A DNA stretch of 11,021 bases from Methanobacteriota archaeon (GTDB taxonomy: Archaea > Thermoplasmatota > Poseidoniia > Poseidoniales > Thalassarchaeaceae): the NCBI GenBank assembly GCA_002697105.1, contig NZTS01000032.1:11556-22576 (forward strand), given 5' to 3'. Position 1 is the stretch's first letter. The number at the start of each line of letters is the position of its first letter. Below the pieces are notes generated by a model that saw only the letters and a program-made list of their open reading frames with translations, made no database searches and was not told where the DNA came from. Below are positions 6,681 through 11,021 of the stretch, piece after piece. A program made the translations under genes and the position numbers.

Positions 6681-6689
6681 CCATATAGT
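6681..6689 (+). promoter_or_regulatory. TATA-like box for a probably leaderless transcript
   Basis: CCATATAGT is centred about 24 bases before the ATG at 6709. Archaeal initiation 23-28 bases downstream of a TATA centre would start at or near that ATG, and no Shine-Dalgarno site is present. This is what a leaderless mRNA would look like. Confidence 0.5.
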
Positions 6690-6708
6690 TGAGACATTAC
6701 CCAGACAC

Positions 6709-7164
6709 ATGAATAGTAAGAGTGAGAGTAGAGGACTTTACATTTTGATGAGGACCGTTCAGGTTGCCTTAGCAGATGATATTGTTACTGATGATGAGTC
6801 TGCAATGTTGAAAGTCATTGAATCAGTTATGGGATTAGATTCAGGTAGTGTACAAGATTGTTTTGCTATAGCTAGAGGCGATATGCTATCTCCATTTAGT
6901 GATACGGATGTCGAGGCGCATACAAATCGAAAGTTAGGGGATCTTGCTATGTACCAAAATGTGTTGATTACTGCATTAGATGATGAAGTGATTACAGATG
7001 ATGAGATGGCAATGTTAGATGTTCTAAGGAGAGTTCTACGTCTACAATCTGATGAACATGCTCTAATGGTTGAGCAAATTCGGTTACTTGCCTCTCGTTC
7101 TGATACATCAGAGAGACTTACTGAACGCATGGAAAGATATCTAGTAAGGCATCCATTCTCTTGA
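6709..7164 (+). CDS. Duplicated TerB-like helical protein
   Basis: This 151-residue soluble, acidic, all-helical protein contains two copies of one unit. Copy A (about 11-56) has A-L-A-D-D-I-V-T-D-D-E-S-A-M-L at 20-34. Copy B (about 82-127) has A-L-D-D-E-V-I-T-D-D-E-M-A-M-L at 89-103, an offset of 69 residues. The acidic turn D-D-x-(V/I)-T-D-D-E followed by a helix resembles the 'A-x-x-D-G-x-(v/i)-x-x-x-E' signature of the TerB/DjlA-type fold. TerB-like modules occur in tellurite-resistance and membrane-associated stress proteins, where the acidic residues may hold a metal ion. The specific role here is unknown. No signal peptide is seen, so it is cytoplasmic. It lies 48 bp before the large surface-protein gene on the same strand and could be co-transcribed with it. 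The ATG at 6709 is favoured by the TATA spacing. Confidence 0.82.
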   Translation: MNSKSESRGLYILMRTVQVALADDIVTDDESAMLKVIESVMGLDSGSVQDCFAIARGDMLSPFSDTDVEAHTNRKLGDLAMYQNVLITALDDEVITDDEMAMLDVLRRVLRLQSDEHALMVEQIRLLASRSDTSERLTERMERYLVRHPFS

Positions 7165-7212
7165 ATACTTGACTTTTCTGTCCGAATCACCTAAATCCTG
7201 TGTTTTCCCTCG

Positions 7213-10200
7213 ATGTCTATGAATCGGCGTTTGAGTGTTGTCCTAGTGATTTTGTTTCTCACTCCAGTATTGGTCTCTTCTTTAGATAACGAAGGCTTCA
7301 TTCAGTTAGACGGAGAAGAAGATGGTCAACAATATATTTCCAAAGCAAGCTCATCTCAATTACTTTGGTTTGAGAATGCAGGTGGAACTGGATCAGATAA
7401 TATTCAGGGGATTGATGTAGACGATTTTGGTAACGTATACGTTTGTGGATATTATCATCAAACTATGAATTTGGGAGGGATCTCTACTCCTGCTTCAATT
7501 AGTAACACTGCAGATATATTTGTTGCTAAATTGTCAGTAACTGGTGAATGGTTATGGGTCAAGACTGCTGGTTCAACTAATTCAGATTATTGTTACGATA
7601 TAGATGTGGACAAGGGTGGTAATGTTAGTATTACGGGTATTTATTACGGTTCTATTCAATTTGGAAGTGACTCTCATTCTTCTAGTGGTTCTTACGATAT
7701 TTTTGTTGCACTATTGGATACCAGCGGAAATTGGATTTGGTCAGAAACAGTGGGGGCAAGTAGTAGCGATTATGCCCATGGTGTGGCTCTAGCAGAATCT
7801 GGGAATGTGTATGTAACTGGATATTGGTCATCTGGTTCTCTAAATTTTGGTTCTGCTGGTTCAATTACATGTGGTAGTTGTTACTCAGATGCTTTTCTGG
7901 CTAGTCTTGATTCTCAAGGGAATTGGCGTTGGGTTGAAAGGATTGGAGGTAGTTACTACGAGAGAGGACGTTCAGTAGCAGTTGACGCTCAGGAACGAGT
8001 GTATGTTACTGGAGAATTCTCGTATAATGTTGAGTTCTCAGGGATGACATTGAACAATGGAAATCGTGGTTATGACTATTGGGGCTTTATTGCGCAATAT
8101 TCCTCTTCCGGTAGTCATTCTTGGGCGGAGGAATTTGGATACAGTTCCTATGAGACGTATCCTGAGGGAATCAGTGTAGATTCAGGTGGTAACGCTACTG
8201 TTTGTGGTAGATTTTATTCATATTCTGAATTTTCGGGAAATAGGTTGCAATCAAATCAGAATAGTTGGGATATGTTCGTGGCTCAAATCTCGCCAACAGG
8301 TAATTGGAATTGGTACGACAAGGGAGGGGGTAGTAGCACTGATTATTGTTATGAAGTTTCCACTGAATGGGATTCAGGTGAGATAGCTGTTACTGGATAT
8401 TATTACAACACAGCAATTTTTGGAGCATATGGCCTTAGTAGCACAGGATCAAATGATGTATTTGCTGCAACACTTTCCTCTTCAGGCACATGGAATTGGG
8501 TCAAAGGATACGGTTCTACCTCTGGAGACTTGGGGTATGGAGCCGCAATTCTTGGAAATGAAACATATTTTGGTTTCAATTACCCTATCTCAATAACTAT
8601 TGATGGCTCATCAGTTTCTCATAGTGGTTCTAATGATTTTGTTATAGTTGTCCATGGTATCGATTCTGATGGTGATAAAGTGGGAGATCGTACCGATAAA
8701 TTCCCTATAGATTCTACTCAATGGTCAGATTTTGATGGTGATGGTTTTGGTGACAATTGGGGCGAACCATCTTGGAATGCTTCCAGATTAGGTGGTCTCG
8801 GAGTTTATCGAGATGGAGCAACAACTCCTGATTTTTGTCCGGTAGTCTATGGTTCAAGCACGAGAGATGTATTTGGTTGTCCTGATGAGGATGGAGACGG
8901 TCAATCAGATTCTAATGATGCATTTTTGGGTAATTCTACTCAATGGGAAGATACAGACTCAGATGGATTTGGAGATAATGCTCTGGGAGAAGCTCCAGAT
9001 GATTGTCCAAATGTATGGGGCACCTCTACAAAAGATTCCTATGGTTGTACTGATTTAGATGGTGACGGTTGGTCAGATCTCGCTGATGATTTCTTCAATA
9101 AGCCGTCACAATGGAATGATACTGATGGCGATGGGATGGGGGATAATTGGCGTGTATCATCTTGGAATTCTTCTCGAATGTCTCATTGGCCAGGAATGTG
9201 GGTAGAAGGGGCCTACCTTCCAGATCCTAGTCCTTTAGATAGAGATAATGACGGTTTTGAAGATATTGAACTTGGGAATTCTATTGGTCCCTTTGATGAT
9301 TGCCCAGATACCCCTGGTACTTCATTCAGAGATCGTATAGGCTGCGTTGATTCAGATGGTGATGGTTGGTCAGATATTTCTGATGCAATGCCAGATAATC
9401 CCAACCAGAATTCAGATTCAGACGGTGATGGATTTGGAGATTCACCTGGCTTCCCAGATTCAGATGATTGTCCAACTCGTCAAGGAACCTCATCTGTTGA
9501 TCAAATTGGATGTCCTGATAATGATGGAGATGGTATCTCTAATGATGGTGATGATTGTCCTGTAGATTTTGGTCAATCATCTAACGGATGTCCAGACACT
9601 GACGAAGACGGCATCCCAGATGTAGCCGAATCGGGCTTAGTAGATGATTGTCCTACAGAATGGGGTACCTCAACTGAGGATAGAATAGCTTGTCCAGATC
9701 GAGATGGTGATGGTTGGTCAGATGTAGGTGATACATTCCCCTCAGATCCAAGTCAATGGGAAGATACTGATGCAGACGGATTAGGCGATAATCCCAACGG
9801 GACAGATCCCGATAGTTGTCCAGAGGAATATGGAGAATCTACAGAAAAAGGATTAGTTGGATGCTTAGATTCTGATGGAGATGGTTTTGCAGACATTATA
9901 GATGGAAATTTTAGTGTCCCGGGTGGATGGGCAAATGATGCCTCTCTATGGTCTGATACTGATGGTGATGGATGGGCTGATCAGCAAGGTTTTGAACAAA
10001 GTGATGATTGTCCTTTAGTAGCAGGTAACTCAACTCAATTTACAAAAGGTTGCCCTGATTTTGATGGTGATGGATGGGCCGATATGGTAGATCCAGATGA
10101 TGATAATGATGGTTTTACTACTTTTGATGAAATTAATGTTGGAACTGATCCATTTGACGCTAACGATGTACCATTAGATGTAAATGGAGATAATATTCCG

Positions 10201-10629
10201 GACCAGTTACAACAAAGTTCCACATTAGATCCTGCCGTACAAACAGGAGTATCAATTGGGATATTGGTCATTATATCAATTGGAGCATTGATGTCATTAT
10301 TAGTTTGGAGATCATCTACTGGTCGGAAAAGTAATTTTGAAAGATTAAGAAATTTAGTAGATAATGCTGAAGGATATGAGGGCATTCTTGAAGTTGAGAA
10401 AGAAGTCGAGGCATTGTCTGAAAAAGGTAGCATTGATGCTGGACAGACTGCTCTTTTATTCGATCGAATTGGAGATAAGCGCTACCGTCTTGAAGAGGAG
10501 ATGAGAGTTGCTCAGCAGGCTGAATGGTGGGCTCATCAACAAGCTCAAGGACAGCAGATTCAGCAGCAGGTAAATCCAAATGCAAATTCTCAACAAGGAT
10601 GGGGCCAACAAGGTTGGAATCAACAATAG
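7213..10629 (+). CDS. Surface protein: seven-bladed SBBP propeller, TSP3-like Ca repeats, membrane anchor
   Basis: The 1138-residue protein begins with a signal peptide (basic NRR at 4-6, hydrophobic core about 8-23). An alternative ATG at 7219 would remove two residues. Residues about 48-481 hold seven beta-propeller repeats of the SBBP type, each with a Trp at nearly constant spacing (W52, W115, W176, W240, W304, W367, W429) and elements such as 'GN(V)YVTGYY' and 'D-x-F-V-A-x-L-x-x-x-G-x-W-x-W'. From about 484 to 1000 follow DxDGDG-x-x-D calcium-binding repeats of thrombospondin type-3 style. Eight contain a DDCP...GC cysteine pair, likely a disulfide. A membrane segment lies at about 1012-1032, followed by RSSTGRK and a cytoplasmic tail that is helical and charged, ending in a Gln/Trp/Gly-rich stretch. 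This layout suggests a long, calcium-stiffened stalk presenting a propeller outside the cell, for binding or adhesion. The ligand is unknown. Repeats are regular and uninterrupted. Confidence 0.93.
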   Translation: MSMNRRLSVVLVILFLTPVLVSSLDNEGFIQLDGEEDGQQYISKASSSQLLWFENAGGTGSDNIQGIDVDDFGNVYVCGYYHQTMNLGGISTPASISNTADIFVAKLSVTGEWLWVKTAGSTNSDYCYDIDVDKGGNVSITGIYYGSIQFGSDSHSSSGSYDIFVALLDTSGNWIWSETVGASSSDYAHGVALAESGNVYVTGYWSSGSLNFGSAGSITCGSCYSDAFLASLDSQGNWRWVERIGGSYYERGRSVAVDAQERVYVTGEFSYNVEFSGMTLNNGNRGYDYWGFIAQYSSSGSHSWAEEFGYSSYETYPEGISVDSGGNATVCGRFYSYSEFSGNRLQSNQNSWDMFVAQISPTGNWNWYDKGGGSSTDYCYEVSTEWDSGEIAVTGYYYNTAIFGAYGLSSTGSNDVFAATLSSSGTWNWVKGYGSTSGDLGYGAAILGNETYFGFNYPISITIDGSSVSHSGSNDFVIVVHGIDSDGDKVGDRTDKFPIDSTQWSDFDGDGFGDNWGEPSWNASRLGGLGVYRDGATTPDFCPVVYGSSTRDVFGCPDEDGDGQSDSNDAFLGNSTQWEDTDSDGFGDNALGEAPDDCPNVWGTSTKDSYGCTDLDGDGWSDLADDFFNKPSQWNDTDGDGMGDNWRVSSWNSSRMSHWPGMWVEGAYLPDPSPLDRDNDGFEDIELGNSIGPFDDCPDTPGTSFRDRIGCVDSDGDGWSDISDAMPDNPNQNSDSDGDGFGDSPGFPDSDDCPTRQGTSSVDQIGCPDNDGDGISNDGDDCPVDFGQSSNGCPDTDEDGIPDVAESGLVDDCPTEWGTSTEDRIACPDRDGDGWSDVGDTFPSDPSQWEDTDADGLGDNPNGTDPDSCPEEYGESTEKGLVGCLDSDGDGFADIIDGNFSVPGGWANDASLWSDTDGDGWADQQGFEQSDDCPLVAGNSTQFTKGCPDFDGDGWADMVDPDDDNDGFTTFDEINVGTDPFDANDVPLDVNGDNIPDQLQQSSTLDPAVQTGVSIGILVIISIGALMSLLVWRSSTGRKSNFERLRNLVDNAEGYEGILEVEKEVEALSEKGSIDAGQTALLFDRIGDKRYRLEEEMRVAQQAEWWAHQQAQGQQIQQQVNPNANSQQGWGQQGWNQQ

Positions 10630-10671
10630 GGATAGTAGGGTTCATTTCTAAGTCTGCACGGGCATGAATCA

Positions 10672-11021
10672 ATGAGAGTCATCAATGACACTATACACGG
10701 TTCATTTTCGATTGATGGTGTTAAAGAAGATTTACTCTCAACTCCGGAGTTCAATAAACTAAGTCATATCAAACAATTAGGTCTTGCTCATTTGGTTTTT
10801 CCTGGTGCTCATCATACTCGTTTTGAGCATTCTCTTGGAGTTTCTCATTTAGCTGGACGAATGGCAGACAGTCTTTCTCTTTCTGAAGAAGAATCTACAA
10901 TTGTAGAGGTTGCAGCAATGCTACACGATGTTGGCCATGGCCCGTATTCTCATACTTTAGAGCATATTCTCCATGAGAGAGGAGGAGCAGATCATATGCA
11001 TATAACTGAGGGAATTATTAC
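10672..11021 (+). CDS. HD-domain phosphohydrolase, COG1078/SAMHD1-like (3'-partial)
   Basis: The first 116 residues are visible and the gene runs off the end. The start ATG at 10672 is set by in-frame stop codons upstream (10627, 10633 and 10636). The ATG at 10664 leads only to a three-codon frame. Residues about 34-58 (I-K-Q-L-G, then P-G-A-H-H-T-R-F-E-H-S-L-G-V) and H-D-V-G-H-G-P-Y-S-H (85-94) are the hallmark of the COG1078 HD family. His53 and the His85-Asp86 pair are the expected metal ligands; the final Asp ligand lies beyond the window. Related proteins hydrolyse nucleotides, such as dNTP triphosphohydrolases of the SAMHD1 and dGTPase type, but the substrate of archaeal members is often unknown. 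No Shine-Dalgarno site is visible. It lies 42 bp after the surface-protein gene on the same strand, so read-through or its own weak promoter are both possible. Confidence 0.92.
   Translation, partial: MRVINDTIHGSFSIDGVKEDLLSTPEFNKLSHIKQLGLAHLVFPGAHHTRFEHSLGVSHLAGRMADSLSLSEEESTIVEVAAMLHDVGHGPYSHTLEHILHERGGADHMHITEGII

Noticed and set aside
6759..7190. Minus-strand frame of 143 codons
   Set aside because: It is the mirror of the TerB-like gene, whose plus-strand product has a clear internal duplication. The Ser-rich translation is typical of an antisense shadow.
8662..10200. DNA tandem repeat or assembly artefact
   Set aside because: GATGGTGATGG- and GATGATTGTCC-like words recur because the protein repeats DxDGDG and DDCP. 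Unit lengths vary and codons differ, so it is a protein-level repeat.
10316..10672. Minus-strand frame of 118 codons covering the end of the surface-protein gene
   Set aside because: It is antisense to the membrane anchor and tail coding region and has no domain of its own. The overlap with the HD gene start also argues against it.

Overview
The window looks archaeal, most likely a Marine Group II euryarchaeon (Poseidoniales) or a close relative. This is inferred from gene content, not from a marker gene. The points in favour are an XPD/Rad3-type helicase with four iron-sulfur cysteines, TATA boxes placed for archaeal (including leaderless) transcription, moderately AT-rich coding sequence, and large single-pass surface proteins made of Ig-like, beta-propeller and DxDGDG calcium-binding repeats. 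No rRNA, tRNA, transposase, integrase or CRISPR array is visible.

Layout: (1) Bases 1-2478 (+) are the 3' part of a surface protein with about six Ig-like repeats, one membrane anchor and a cytoplasmic DUF4129-like domain. (2) Its stop codon directly abuts the stop of a convergent minus-strand pair: the XPD-like helicase (4989-2971), then a small protein with an Hsp20-like C-terminus (2931-2479). (3) A minus-strand unit at 5766-5079 holds a tandem ribbon-helix-helix regulator and a small unknown protein. It has its own TATA box, Shine-Dalgarno site and inverted repeats. It also carries an unusual cluster of GC-rich hairpins, one of which looks like a lone type I-E CRISPR repeat. (4) A rhomboid-like membrane protein (6593-5850, -) diverges from a duplicated TerB-like helical protein (6709-7164, +). 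The TerB-like gene appears to be leaderless. (5) Bases 7213-10629 (+) encode a 1138-residue surface protein: signal peptide, a seven-bladed SBBP-type propeller, eight Cys-containing TSP3-like repeats, a membrane anchor and a Gln-rich cytoplasmic tail. (6) The window ends inside an HD-domain phosphohydrolase of the COG1078 type (10672 onward, +).

Two cell-surface proteins dominate the window. Both put a long repeat-built ectodomain outside and a structured alpha-helical tail inside, which suggests adhesion, scaffolding or sensing at the envelope. The remaining genes are housekeeping-like (helicase, HD hydrolase) or small regulatory and unknown proteins. I found no clear defence or biosynthetic system. 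The least explained part is the hairpin-rich 5040-5410 segment together with the RHH promoter.
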